A stretch of 64,000 nucleotides of DNA from Chitinophaga polysaccharea (GTDB taxonomy: Bacteria > Bacteroidota > Bacteroidia > Chitinophagales > Chitinophagaceae). Both the position numbers and the translations under genes were made by a program. The stretch is taken from the NCBI RefSeq assembly GCF_902150045.1, contig NZ_CABFVU010000001.1, positions 1,612,001 to 1,676,000 on the forward strand. Reading direction: 5' to 3'. The notes below the pieces were generated by a model that ran no database searches, was not told the origin of the DNA, and saw only the letters and a program-made list of their open reading frames with translations. Within the stretch, counting starts at the first letter, position 1; each line of letters opens with the position of its first letter. Shown one piece after another: positions 26,074-35,313 of this stretch.

Positions 26074-27355
26074 ATTTCTTTTTTGCCTTCTTCTTCAAAT
26101 TTGCCGCCGCTCTCTTCTTCACTTTCTTCTGCAGCTGTTCCATCTCTTTATTATGCTCATCCAGCAATAGCTGCCAGTTGTCGTTGGGGATATCTTCAGA
26201 GAAGCTGATGGTTTCCCGGTAATCATCTTTATTGATCTTCATTTCAGTAATTTCTTTACCAAGGAACTTCTGGATCTCATCAAGGATGGGCCTTTCTTCT
26301 GTACTGCAGAAAGAAACAGCCTGGCCTTTCTGTACACCGCGCCCGGTACGGCCTACACGGTGTACGTAATTTTCCGGCACATCGGGTAAGTCGTAATTCA
26401 CTACATAGTCTACATTGGGGATATCAATACCGCGGGCATTTACATCTGTGGTAACCAGCACTTTGATATCGCCTTTTTTGAACTCCTCCATTACATCCAG
26501 GCGATCGCCCTGCTCCTTGCCACCGTGCATGGTAAGGGATTTGATGCCGATACGGGCCATAGCCGCCATTACCCGTTCTGCACGCACTTTGGTGCGTACA
26601 AATACGAGGATCTTGCTTTCAGGAAATTCTTTGATCAGTCTTTCCAGGAAAAAACGCTTATCATCCATTTCCACAAAAGCTACCGCATGGCTTACATTTT
26701 TGGCAACAGGATCTTTGGGAGATATTTGTATGCGGATAGGATTATTCACTACGGAATATGCCAGGTCTTTTATGTCTTTGTTCAGGGTAGCAGAGAAAAA
26801 GAGGGTCTGATGCTCGCGTGGAACGTGTTTGATCACATCGCGGATATCCCGGATAAAACCCAGGTCCAGCATATGATCGGCCTCATCAAGCACGAGGATC
26901 TGTACCTGGCTGAGGTCAATATGCCCCTGGTTGATCTGGTCGAACATCCGGCCGGGTGTGGCAATAAGCACATCCACACCTTTTTCCAGCACTTTAATCT
27001 GCGGCCCCTGGTCCACTCCCCCTACGAGGGCGAGAATGGAGAGGTCGGTATACTGTGCGATTGACTGGAAAACTTCTGCGATCTGGATAGCGAGCTCCCG
27101 GGTAGGTACCATGACAAGGCATTTCACCTCGTATTTACCCTTCCGGTAGCGGCGGTCCTGCTGTTGCAGGCGGTGCAGAATGGGAATGGCGAAAGCAGCC
27201 GTTTTACCGGTGCCGGTTTGTGCTACGGCCATTACATCATCCCCATTAAGGATGGAGGGAATTGCCTTAAACTGTATGTCTGTAGGCTTTTTAAAGCCCA
27301 TTTCTGCTAAACTTTCCTTTATTTCCGGGGAGATATTATACTGTTCAAATTTCAT
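26072..27355 (-). CDS. DEAD-box RNA helicase, RhlE-like
   Basis: A 427-residue cytosolic ATP-dependent RNA helicase. The motifs are in order: F and GFKKPTDIQ (Q motif), AQTGTGKT (45-52, Walker A), PTREL (84-88), TPGR, DEAD (157-160), SAT, and in the second RecA domain TDVNARGIDIPNVDYVVNYDLP and HRVGRTGR. The C-terminus ends in a lysine-rich tail (KKVKKRAAANLKKKAKKK) that probably helps bind RNA. It fits the RhlE branch, active in ribosome assembly and cold growth. It is a single gene, convergent with yceI; its start has a candidate -7 box TATCTTTG at 27375-27382 on minus. Confidence 0.95.
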   Translation of the reverse strand: MKFEQYNISPEIKESLAEMGFKKPTDIQFKAIPSILNGDDVMAVAQTGTGKTAAFAIPILHRLQQQDRRYRKGKYEVKCLVMVPTRELAIQIAEVFQSIAQYTDLSILALVGGVDQGPQIKVLEKGVDVLIATPGRMFDQINQGHIDLSQVQILVLDEADHMLDLGFIRDIRDVIKHVPREHQTLFFSATLNKDIKDLAYSVVNNPIRIQISPKDPVAKNVSHAVAFVEMDDKRFFLERLIKEFPESKILVFVRTKVRAERVMAAMARIGIKSLTMHGGKEQGDRLDVMEEFKKGDIKVLVTTDVNARGIDIPNVDYVVNYDLPDVPENYVHRVGRTGRGVQKGQAVSFCSTEERPILDEIQKFLGKEITEMKINKDDYRETISFSEDIPNDNWQLLLDEHNKEMEQLQKKVKKRAAANLKKKAKKK

Positions 27356-27374
27356 GTGCTACTATTGGAAAGCA

Positions 27375-27382
27375 CAAAGATA
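27375..27382 (-). promoter_or_regulatory. Candidate -7 box of the helicase gene
   Basis: Read on minus, TATCTTTG matches TAnnTTTG exactly, 19 bp before the helicase ATG. No TTTG was found at the expected -33 spacing, so only half the promoter is supported. Confidence 0.35.
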
Positions 27383-27416
27383 GCCAATAGGCGTTAGCTT
27401 TCCTTTTTTAACCAAA

Positions 27417-27457
27417 TGGCCGCGGAGAAGAAAGGAAATCCTTCTTCTCCGCGGCCA
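27417..27457 (-). terminator. Strong GC hairpin downstream of the second yceI
   Basis: A perfect 16-bp stem (27417-27432 with 27442-27457, arm TGGCCGCGGAGAAGAA), loop 9 nt, lies 20 bp after the yceI stop. Minus reading gives TTTGG after the stem; the better T-run (TTTTT) is on the plus side. It likely ends the yceI transcript before the helicase promoter. Confidence 0.65.
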
Positions 27458-27477
27458 TTTTTGCTTATGGGTGAAAA

Positions 27478-28002
27478 TTATTCTTTCACCAGCTGTATTT
27501 CCATGTTAAGTTTTACTTCATCACTAAGTACAATTCCGCCGGCTTCAGTGGTGGCGTTCCAGCGTAAGCCGTAATCCGCCCTGTGAAGGCGGCCTTTGAG
27601 CGCAAAGCCTGCCTTTGTTTGCCCGTATGGATCTACAGTTACTCCTCCATGCAATACATCCAGTTCAATGGGATGTGTTTCTCCTTTAATCGTCAGCTCA
27701 CCAAGTAATTTGTACTTCTCGTCATCTATTTTCTTTACTCTTTTAGAAACGAAACTGATCTTCGGGTGATTGGTAGCGTCAAAAAATTCACCATTGCGTA
27801 AATGCTCGTCGCGTTGCTTGTTCTGTGTGTCAATACTATCCGCTGCTGCTTCAAAAGAGATCCTGGCGTCACGAAAATCGTCGCTCTCTGTTTGAATGGT
27901 CCCGGTAAAACGGGTAAAATATCCGCTCACGTTTGTAATCATGAGATGCTTAACTTTGAATCCTATTTCGCTGTGTGATTCATCAATTTTCCAGTTTGCC
28001 AT
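27478..28002 (-). CDS. YceI family protein, cytosolic form
   Basis: A 174-residue YceI barrel without signal peptide: KIDESHSEIGFKVKHLMITNVSGYFTRFTG at the start, SIDTQNKQRDEHLRNGEFFDATNHPKISF in the middle, and DPYGQTKAGFALKGRLHRADYGLRWN at the end, with WNATTEAGGIVLSDEV as the last strands. It is one of two YceI proteins in the window; the other (25424-26011) is exported. The family binds isoprenoid lipids. It is a single gene closed by a strong hairpin. The start ATG 28002 gives the usual length for leaderless members. Confidence 0.92.
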   Translation of the reverse strand: MANWKIDESHSEIGFKVKHLMITNVSGYFTRFTGTIQTESDDFRDARISFEAAADSIDTQNKQRDEHLRNGEFFDATNHPKISFVSKRVKKIDDEKYKLLGELTIKGETHPIELDVLHGGVTVDPYGQTKAGFALKGRLHRADYGLRWNATTEAGGIVLSDEVKLNMEIQLVKE

Positions 28003-28161
28003 AGCACATTGTTTTTATGTTTTCAAAGACTTAATAAAAATAAGTGTAAATCATGGCAACAGCGTTGGACATTTTACCGGAAATGATGGACGATTATAAC
28101 ATTAACATTTCGTTATAAGATTTATTAAAATTCAATTAAATTTATAAGACAATTCCCTAAG

Positions 28162-28917
28162 ATGCCATTTACGATTTCACACGCAGCGATTGTTGTTCCC
28201 TTTACAAATACCTCCCGCAAATACCTGTCAGCAACCGGTTTAATTATCGGCAGCATGGTACCCGATTTTTTGTACTTCATCTTACTGAACCCTTATTTCA
28301 ATGGCGGGCATCAATGGTGGGGAATTTTCGTATATGACTTACCGTTAGCCATCCTGCTGGCATACGGCTACCACGGAATTATAAAACCGGTAGTGATTCC
28401 TTACCTGCCGGCATGGGCCAGCGACCGGCTATACCTGTTCAGGCCGTTTAACTGGGATGCCTATTTCCGTGAACATTATGCCGTAGTGATCTACTCCATC
28501 CTCATTGGCGTGCTCACCCATTTCTTCCTGGATGCATTCACACATCAGGAAGGAAAATTTGTGTCACATATACACTTTTTACAAAAGGATATTACAGTGG
28601 GGCGTCATCCCATGAAAATGTGGTACCTGATGCAATATATCAGTTCTGTAGCAGGTTTGCTGGTGATGCTTTATTTCTTCCTGAAACTGCCCAGGGTAAA
28701 TAATCTTCCAAAAGTGTCCATGCGGCTGAAAGCCCGCTTCTGGGCTATACTGGCTGTTTTAAGCGGACTGGTGTTATTGCTGAATGAGCATTTCCATCAT
28801 ATCGACTGTAAGAACATGGATTACCTGGCCACCGCATTGGGGGGCGTTTTCTACGGGTTGCTGCTTACCGTTGGGTGGTATTGGTGGGTCACTTATTCAT
28901 CGCGGTCGATGCGGTAG
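28162..28917 (+). CDS. DUF4184 family membrane protein
   Basis: A 251-residue integral membrane protein with the DUF4184 opening PFTISHAAIVVPFTNTSRKYLSATGLIIGSMVPDF, followed by about six hydrophobic helices. Conserved His/Asp residues (SHAA, GSMVPDF, THFFLDAFTHQEGKF) resemble those of YdjM-like membrane metal hydrolases, to which this family is probably related; catalysis has not been shown. Its last 25 bases overlap the 3' end of the convergent SMI1/KNR4 gene (28893-28917), so the two transcripts pair at their ends. Confidence 0.85.
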   Translation: MPFTISHAAIVVPFTNTSRKYLSATGLIIGSMVPDFLYFILLNPYFNGGHQWWGIFVYDLPLAILLAYGYHGIIKPVVIPYLPAWASDRLYLFRPFNWDAYFREHYAVVIYSILIGVLTHFFLDAFTHQEGKFVSHIHFLQKDITVGRHPMKMWYLMQYISSVAGLLVMLYFFLKLPRVNNLPKVSMRLKARFWAILAVLSGLVLLLNEHFHHIDCKNMDYLATALGGVFYGLLLTVGWYWWVTYSSRSMR

Positions 28918-29567
28918 CTCCATTCCATTTGCAGCGTGCTCATAATAGCATTGTATTTCTCTTCCCGGTTAGTGCCTGTATAAATGCCATTCACCTGCCC
29001 GTTTTGTTCCGTAGTGAATACCAGGATATCTTCATAATCGTTGGTGAAAAAACGCAGCAGCTGGTTGGAAATACCGGTTTGCTCCTGCCAGTTGGCGGTG
29101 ACATGGGCAATACGTTCCGGTGTAAGATCCTCTTCCAGGTCGGTGAAAGCCGTATGGGCAAGTCCGCCTAAAGCACCGTTCCACCAGGCCATCGACAATA
29201 AAAAGTGTTCTGTGGTATCAGCATCGGTAAACCATTCTCTCCGGGCACTGTCGTACGTACCGTATACCGGCGGATTGGGCATGCCCAGGTCTGCCTTTTC
29301 AATCCCCCATAACACCACCGCCTGGTTCTCTTCATAAAAGACCAGGTGGTCATCTTCCGAAAATCCAATTTCTCCCAGGGAAGTTAAACGGTTAAAACTA
29401 TCGTTCACCATTTTGTTTTTACCTATGGTAAGATAATATTGGCGCAGGGTTGCAGGTAACTGAATCTTCAGGCGGTTTTCCAGTGCTGCAATTTCTGCTT
29501 CCGAATACCCCTGATTGACATCTTCCGGTAAGTTGTATAATTTGTGGATGATCTGTAAATAGTGCAT
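28893..29567 (-). CDS. SMI1/KNR4 family protein
   Basis: A 224-residue protein from ATG 29567 (MHYLQIIHKL); longer upstream frames add residues without family likeness. The N-terminal half shows the SMI1/KNR4 (SUKH) pattern: GYSEAEIAALENRLKIQLPATLRQYYLTIG, LTSLGEIGFSEDDHLVFYEENQAVVLWGI, where the acidic/Trp region is typical. SUKH proteins often act as immunity proteins against nuclease or deaminase toxins, but many lone members have unknown roles. No toxin gene is next to it. It overlaps the DUF4184 gene by 25 bp tail to tail and lies head to head with a broken DUF1697 gene, 34 bp apart. Confidence 0.78.
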   Translation of the reverse strand: MHYLQIIHKLYNLPEDVNQGYSEAEIAALENRLKIQLPATLRQYYLTIGKNKMVNDSFNRLTSLGEIGFSEDDHLVFYEENQAVVLWGIEKADLGMPNPPVYGTYDSARREWFTDADTTEHFLLSMAWWNGALGGLAHTAFTDLEEDLTPERIAHVTANWQEQTGISNQLLRFFTNDYEDILVFTTEQNGQVNGIYTGTNREEKYNAIMSTLQMEWSYRIDRDE

Positions 29568-29601
29568 GATAACAAACATACAAAGTAAAGTTGATAACCA
29601 T

Positions 29602-29885
29602 ATGACCAGATACGTTGCTTTTTTAAGAGCGGTGAATGTCGGAAAAAGGATCGTGAAGATGGAGCACCTGCGACAGCTGCTGGATGCAGCAGGCTTCAAA
29701 AACGTAACCACCTATATACAGAGCGGGAATGTGATGTTTGCTTCCCGCAGCAATAATGCTGCGGCGTTATCAGAGAAAATAGAAAAGCTGTTGCTGGCCA
29801 CTTATGTGATTGCACGACTGGAAAAAAACTGGGCATCCCCTGCACTACCCGCAACTGGGCAACAGTAAACAAGCTAATCTGGTAA
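29602..29885 (+). pseudogene. DUF1697 gene remnant: internal deletion plus A7 frameshift
   Basis: The first 55 or so codons match the start of DUF1697 proteins: MTRYVAFLRAVNVGKRIVKM, then LLDAAGFKNVTTYIQSGNVMF. The family normally has about 180 residues. Here the frame runs soon into the family's C-terminal end, LEKxLGIPCTTRNWATVNKLIW, but in another phase, stop TAA 29883-29885. The phase changes at a run of seven A (29822-29828); eight would restore L-E-K-K-L-G-I-P. About 80-90 central residues are missing, so even with the frame restored the protein would be defective. A frame without repair stops at 29868. Confidence 0.75.
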
Positions 29886-29958
29886 AGGATTGAAGATATT
29901 TTTTGGTGAGAGTGTAAGTTTTTTCCACGCAATACAACTAACCAGGTAAATAAACTGT

Positions 29959-30432
29959 ATGGACCAATCCGCATTTCCCGATACGATACAGCAGCACCAG
30001 GGCATCCTGCATAAGTTGTGCCGCCTGTACCGCGACAGCCGGGAAGACAGGGAGGATCTGTTCCAGGAGATGATCTACCAGCTGTGGAAATCCTATCCTT
30101 CATTTGCAGGCAATGCCCGCATCAGTACATGGATCTACCGGGTGGCGCTCAATACCGCGCTGGCGGACTTCCGGCGTAAACAACCGCGTATCACCTATAC
30201 CGATAGCTTACCCGATATACCCGATAACAGCGGACAGCCTACATCTGTGCAGCAGGATCAGCTTTTTGCCGCGCTCAAACAGCTGAGCGATGCAGAGAAA
30301 GCCATCATCGCGCTATACCTGGAAGATATGAGCTACCAGGAAATTGCTGATATCATCGGGATAGATGAAAATTATGTAGGCGTAAAACTCAACAGGATTA
30401 AAAGTAAGATCAAAAACATTTTAAAATTATAA
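29959..30432 (+). CDS. ECF-type RNA polymerase sigma factor
   Basis: A 157-residue sigma-70 family protein with regions 2 and 4 only. Region 2 is DREDLFQEMIYQLWKSYPSFAGNARISTWIYRVALNTALADFRR, with the usual FxxNARISTWIYRVALN run; region 4 is LKQLSDAEKAIIALYLEDMSYQEIADIIGIDENYVGVKLNRIKSKI. The gene is followed after 4 bp by a four-helix membrane protein that could be its partner, and then by the hybrid regulator of the galactan locus. This pair is common in Chitinophagaceae; targets are unknown. The start ATG 29959 gives the usual length. Confidence 0.9.
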   Translation: MDQSAFPDTIQQHQGILHKLCRLYRDSREDREDLFQEMIYQLWKSYPSFAGNARISTWIYRVALNTALADFRRKQPRITYTDSLPDIPDNSGQPTSVQQDQLFAALKQLSDAEKAIIALYLEDMSYQEIADIIGIDENYVGVKLNRIKSKIKNILKL

Positions 30433-30436
30433 TTAT

Positions 30437-30967
30437 ATGGATCCTTTAAAATCAGCCTGGGACAGCACTCCCACCCCCAGCAGCAACATTGCCGCCATTA
30501 TGAGCCGGCATACTTCTCCCGTATTAAAAGATATCAGGAAACAGGTAATACTGGAAGCCATCGGGTACAGTATTTTCCTCCTGGTGTACTACGACTTTTT
30601 TGACGGCGACAAAAAACCTTTTTACCTGAACCTGTTGCTGGTTGCTTCTGTATTGTGCATGCTTGCACAAAGCGTTACCGGTTATATACTGGCCCGTTAT
30701 CCTGCGGCAGAATATAACCTGCTGGAAAGTATGCGGAAAAAACTGCAGCACATCAGGAAATATGCCCTGGTTTCTATCTTCACAAAAGTCCTTGCCTTTG
30801 CCGGTATCTTTGCCTTCTTCATTTTAAGTGTCCGCTGGACACAATACAAGTCCCTCCTGATGATCCTGCTCGTCCTTGTTATTGCGGCACAGGCATATTT
30901 CCAATGGAAAATATGGGCAGGAAGGATTTACCGGGTGAAGCAAACAATAGAAGAATTAAACCCATAA
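30437..30967 (+). CDS. Four-helix membrane protein next to the ECF sigma gene
   Basis: A 176-residue protein. A hydrophilic N-terminal part (MDPLKSAWDSTPTPSSNIAAIM) is followed by two helix pairs (VILEAIGYSIFLLVYYDFF; LLLVASVLCMLAQSVTGYIL; YALVSIFTKVLAFAGIFAFFIL; LLMILLVLVIAAQAYFQW). It begins 4 bp after the sigma stop, so the two are co-translated. Its place and topology suggest an anti-sigma or signal-sensing partner, but no zinc-binding HxxxCxxC anti-sigma motif is present. I do not recognise a named family with confidence. Confidence 0.7.
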   Translation: MDPLKSAWDSTPTPSSNIAAIMSRHTSPVLKDIRKQVILEAIGYSIFLLVYYDFFDGDKKPFYLNLLLVASVLCMLAQSVTGYILARYPAAEYNLLESMRKKLQHIRKYALVSIFTKVLAFAGIFAFFILSVRWTQYKSLLMILLVLVIAAQAYFQWKIWAGRIYRVKQTIEELNP

Positions 30968-31030
30968 ACAGATTTTATTGGTGGTAATCTCTGGCAGAAA
31001 TAATAGCTTTATAGCTGTTAAAATGAGCCT

Positions 31031-34000
31031 ATGCACGGTGTGAGGAAAATCTGTTTTATCATATTATTGTTGAGCATTATAACGGGAGATAGCTTCGCTA
31101 TCAACTATCCCATCAGGTACCTGGGTATAGAAGACGGTCTTTCGAACAATGCCGTTCTCAGCGTATACCAGGACCACAAAGGGTTTATGTGGTTTGGCAC
31201 TTATGATGGACTGAACAGGTTTGACGGATACAAATTCAGGATCTACCGTAATAAGATCAACGACAGCACTTCTCTCCTGGATAACGGCGTATACACCCTG
31301 GCAGACGATACCCATCACCAGCTTTGGGTGGGCGGCCGCAGAGGCGTTTGTGTATTTAACCCGGTAAGCGAAAAATTCTCATTGCCCCGTTATACCCCTC
31401 TTAACAGCAAAGGGGCGCGTATCATCAGCGAAAATACCCATACCATTAAATCAGATGAAGCCGGCAACATTCTGATAGGCACAGAAAAAAGCGGGTTGCT
31501 GCTGTTCAACAACCAGCAGGCTACCGGCAAACAGATTCCTTTAACAACAAACCGTGGCGGTATTACCGGTTATGAAGTAACCGCCATTGAATTCAGCGGC
31601 ACTGCCGCCTGGGTATTTGTACAGGATATAGGCTTATGCCGGTATGATATAACCAGGCAGCAGTTAACCATCATCAACAGGGACATTACCAGGGGCAACT
31701 GCCTTACTGCCGATAAGGCCGGCAATATCTGGCTGGGAACAGATACCGGTATATTCCGTTATGTTCCATCTACCGGCAAATACACCGGGAATGTGTTACC
31801 TGTAAACAGCAAAATGGTGAACCTGTACATTGGTAACGACGGCATAATGTGGAGCGCCTCCGATGGCAACGGTATTTACCTGGTAAATACATTAAACAGT
31901 ACCGCCAGTTCTTTTACCTCTGCCGGCGAACAACAACTGAGCAGTAACGCCGTGTACTCCATTTATGAAGACCGCCAGGGCCGGAAGTGGATTGGCACCC
32001 TGCGCGGCGGTATCAATATCGTGGAACCAAAACCCAACCCTTTTGAACTAAATATCCCCAACAACGATCCTGTGGCCAGGGTGGTGGAAAATTTTATCTT
32101 CTCTTTTTGTGAAGACAAATACCAGAATATCTGGATAGGTACCGATGGTGGGGGGCTTAAATACTGGAACCGGGAGCACAACAGCTGGACTACCTACAGC
32201 CATACCGGGAACAACAAAACAGGGATCAGCAGTAATTTTATAACCTCCATTGTACAGGATGCCCGGCAGGACCTGTGGATCTCCACCTGGTTTGGAGGCG
32301 TAAACCGCTATAACCCCGCCACCCGATCCTTTGAGCATTTTGTATGTTTTAATCCCCACACCCGGGCGGCCGAAAATAACGTATGGCTGGTATACGAAGA
32401 CCGGCAGCAACAGGTTTGGGCCAGCACTACCAACAATGGTACCCTGTACCGGTTTAACCGGCAGCAAAACCGCTTCGAGCTTTTTGACAGCAGCCTGGTG
32501 AACCTGCAATGCCTGGCGGAAGACCAGGACGGACAACTGTGGGGAGGCAACTATTCCACTCTTATCCGGATAGACCAGGACCGGAAACAGCACCAGCGTT
32601 TTAACATAGGGTATACTGTGCGCTCCATCCACCAGGACCGGAACGGAGCATTCTGGATAGGTACAGACGGCGGCGGACTATTGCGATTTGACCGGAAAAA
32701 AGGAAATTATACACGATTCACCACCTCAGAAGGACTTCCCAGCAACTCCATCCTGCGGATGCTTGAAGACAAAAGCGGCAACCTTTGGCTCAGCACTTTT
32801 AACGGGTTATCAAGATTTGACCCACAGAAAAAGAGCTTCCGTAATTTTTCCGCCTCCGATGGGCTCCAGAGTAACCAGTTCAGTTTTAACGCCGCCCTGA
32901 AGTTACAATCCGGCGAGATGCTGTTTGGCGGTATCAAAGGGTTCAATATATTTTATCCTGACAGTATCTACACTCAAACTACCATCCCACCGGTGCTGTT
33001 AACCGCCGTGAGGATTAATAATACCTCCGTTACGGAGCAGGACCAGTATGTGTCTGAACGGAGCCAGGAAGAGATCCGGGAAATAACTGTACCCTACGAT
33101 AAAGCCACCATTGCATTTGACTTTGTGGCGCTGGAATATACCCTGCCGGACAAGATCAGCTACGCCTACCGCCTGAAGGGATGGGACAACAACTGGAACT
33201 ACGTGGGCCAAACCAGGACTGCCAACTATACCCATCTGCAGGAAGGAAGCTATATTTTTGAGCTGAAAGCCAGCAATGCCGACGGGTTGTGGAGCCATGC
33301 CATACATACTGTATCTGTAGTGGTATTGCCCCCATGGTACAGAACCTGGTGGGCTTACCTCCTTTACATAAGCAGCATTATGGCCGCTATTTACGGGTAT
33401 ATAAAGTATAAAGCACGGGAAGAGAGATTAAAATATGAAATAAAGCTGGCCCATCTTGAAAATGAGAAGGAAAAAGAACTGAATGAGAAGAAGCTCTCTT
33501 TCTTCACTAATATTTCCCATGAATTCCGGACGCCTCTTACGCTGATCATCAACCCGCTGAAGGAGCTGCTGCAAAACAGGGACTATCCCGATCTGAGTGT
33601 GGTATATCGCAATGCCCGGCGCCTGCTTAGCCTGGTGGATCAGCTCCTGCTATTCCGTAAGGCCGACCGGGAGGCTGATCAGCTGAACCTTTCCAGGCTT
33701 GATATTGTACACCTTTGTAAAGAAGTATACCTGTGCTTTTCCGAACAGGCCAGGATAAAACAGATCGATTACCGCTTCCTGTGCCAGTACACGCAACTGG
33801 AAATATGTGGCGACAGTGAAAAACTGGAAATCGCTATTTTCAACCTTCTGTCCAATGCCTTTAAATTTACCCCTGAAAACGGGAGTATCACTTTTGAGGT
33901 ATCCGGCAATGAAACAGATATTGGTATTATTATAACAGACAGCGGTTGTGGCATAGACGGCAGCGCGGGCAACCGGATCTTCGAAAAGTTCCGGCGGGCG

Positions 34001-35086
34001 CAGGACCGGAAAGAGTCGCTGCAAACTGGCTTTGGGATTGGATTGTACCTGGTGAAACATTTTATTGACAGTCACCATGGCACTATTACCTACCAGAGCG
34101 AAATAAACAAAGGCACTTCCTTTCACATTACCCTGAAGAAAGGGAACCTGCATTTTGAGGGCATCTTACTAAGGGAAGATGCGCCGCAAAAATCCGCTTT
34201 CCTGGAAGAACTAGCCACAGTGGCTGCTTTACCCAAACCGGAGCACCGGGAAGCGGAAGCTGCCCCCGCCACTACTACCATTACCGAGAAGAAATCCATC
34301 CTGCTGATCGACGATCATGACGAAATACGGCAATATCTCCAGCAGCTGTTCCAGGACCGGTTCATTGTATATGAAGCCGACAATGGGACCAGCGGGTTTG
34401 CCGCCGTCCAGAAATTTATGCCCGACCTGGTGATCAGCGACATACAAATGCAGGGGATGGATGGAGTGGAGCTTTGTACCAAGATCAAACAAACAGATAC
34501 CGTGAGTCATATCCCGGTGATCCTGCTTACCGGGTCGTCGGCATCCGATACAAGGCTTCGGGGACTTGAAGGCGGTGCAGATGACTATATCACCAAGCCA
34601 TTCGACAAAGACCTGCTGATGGCCAAAGTGAATAACATCATTAAGAACCGCAACCTGCTCCAGCAGTATTTCTTTGACCGTATTACCCTGAAAAACAGCA
34701 ATATTAAAGTACCTGCCGAATACCAGGATTTCCTGAAGCGGTGCATCGAAATTATTGAAGACAACCTGGAAAACGAGGAATTCTCCATTAAAAAGTTCAC
34801 CCTTGAAATAGGGATGAGCCATTCCAGTTTGTATAAAAAGGTGAAATCCATTTCTGGGCAAACCATAAATTCCTTCATCCGGTCTATCCGCCTCCGGAAA
34901 GCCGCCGTACTGTTACTCAAGGAGAACTATACCATAACGCAGGCCGCCATGCAGGTAGGCATTGGCGATGTGAAATACTTCCGCGAACAGTTTGTAAAGC
35001 TGTTCGGAATGAACCCCTCCGATTATGTAAAGAAATACCGGCATTCTTTTAACCGGGACTTCAATGTTACAGAAAGTGAGGGGTAA
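31031..35086 (+). CDS. Hybrid two-component system sensor/regulator (HTCS) of the galactan locus
   Basis: A 1351-residue inner-membrane one-protein signalling system. In order: signal peptide; about 14 two-component-regulator propeller repeats (GLSNNAVLSVYQDHKGFMWF and many similar blocks such as VYSIYEDRQGRKWIGT) forming the periplasmic sensor; a Y_Y_Y domain (about 690-755); one membrane helix (WWAYLLYISSIMAAIYGYI); a histidine kinase with His830 in FTNISHEFRTP, N-box NLLSNAFKFTP and GFGIGLYL; a receiver domain with Asp1137 in LVISDIQMQGMDG and the Lys of TKPFD; and a C-terminal AraC-type DNA-binding domain. It should sense a released oligosaccharide and switch on the following susCD-GH30-GH35 genes through the direct repeats at 35148-35201. 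Confidence 0.95.
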   Translation: MHGVRKICFIILLLSIITGDSFAINYPIRYLGIEDGLSNNAVLSVYQDHKGFMWFGTYDGLNRFDGYKFRIYRNKINDSTSLLDNGVYTLADDTHHQLWVGGRRGVCVFNPVSEKFSLPRYTPLNSKGARIISENTHTIKSDEAGNILIGTEKSGLLLFNNQQATGKQIPLTTNRGGITGYEVTAIEFSGTAAWVFVQDIGLCRYDITRQQLTIINRDITRGNCLTADKAGNIWLGTDTGIFRYVPSTGKYTGNVLPVNSKMVNLYIGNDGIMWSASDGNGIYLVNTLNSTASSFTSAGEQQLSSNAVYSIYEDRQGRKWIGTLRGGINIVEPKPNPFELNIPNNDPVARVVENFIFSFCEDKYQNIWIGTDGGGLKYWNREHNSWTTYSHTGNNKTGISSNFITSIVQDARQDLWISTWFGGVNRYNPATRSFEHFVCFNPHTRAAENNVWLVYEDRQQQVWASTTNNGTLYRFNRQQNRFELFDSSLVNLQCLAEDQDGQLWGGNYSTLIRIDQDRKQHQRFNIGYTVRSIHQDRNGAFWIGTDGGGLLRFDRKKGNYTRFTTSEGLPSNSILRMLEDKSGNLWLSTFNGLSRFDPQKKSFRNFSASDGLQSNQFSFNAALKLQSGEMLFGGIKGFNIFYPDSIYTQTTIPPVLLTAVRINNTSVTEQDQYVSERSQEEIREITVPYDKATIAFDFVALEYTLPDKISYAYRLKGWDNNWNYVGQTRTANYTHLQEGSYIFELKASNADGLWSHAIHTVSVVVLPPWYRTWWAYLLYISSIMAAIYGYIKYKAREERLKYEIKLAHLENEKEKELNEKKLSFFTNISHEFRTPLTLIINPLKELLQNRDYPDLSVVYRNARRLLSLVDQLLLFRKADREADQLNLSRLDIVHLCKEVYLCFSEQARIKQIDYRFLCQYTQLEICGDSEKLEIAIFNLLSNAFKFTPENGSITFEVSGNETDIGIIITDSGCGIDGSAGNRIFEKFRRAQDRKESLQTGFGIGLYLVKHFIDSHHGTITYQSEINKGTSFHITLKKGNLHFEGILLREDAPQKSAFLEELATVAALPKPEHREAEAAPATTTITEKKSILLIDDHDEIRQYLQQLFQDRFIVYEADNGTSGFAAVQKFMPDLVISDIQMQGMDGVELCTKIKQTDTVSHIPVILLTGSSASDTRLRGLEGGADDYITKPFDKDLLMAKVNNIIKNRNLLQQYFFDRITLKNSNIKVPAEYQDFLKRCIEIIEDNLENEEFSIKKFTLEIGMSHSSLYKKVKSISGQTINSFIRSIRLRKAAVLLLKENYTITQAAMQVGIGDVKYFREQFVKLFGMNPSDYVKKYRHSFNRDFNVTESEG

Positions 35087-35147
35087 AACTACTGAATCCG
35101 CCATGGTTAACGTTTTAGAATGTACTTAGGAGAGAGGTGCCAGGAAA

Positions 35148-35201
35148 TACCCCCTGCTATATTTTACGATTTTACCCCCTTTTTTAAATGATTTACCCCC
35201 T
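35148..35201 (+). promoter_or_regulatory. Three direct repeats TACCCCCT before susC (candidate HTCS site)
   Basis: TACCCCCT occurs at 35148-35155, 35173-35180 and 35194-35201, all on the same strand, spaced 25 and 21 bp (about two helical turns); the last two extend to TTTACCCCCT. AraC-type regulators usually bind such direct repeats. They lie about 110 bp before the susC ATG, upstream of a degenerate -7-like TACATTGC (35223-35230). Confidence 0.65.
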
Positions 35202-35313
35202 CTATGATCTCTGGCAGGCATAGTACATTGCAGCTATCATGATAAGGATGTGTGTATCCTTCATGCAGCCAAAACGGGTTTTCCACTCTTCCAATTCATT
35301 AAACTATTACGTT

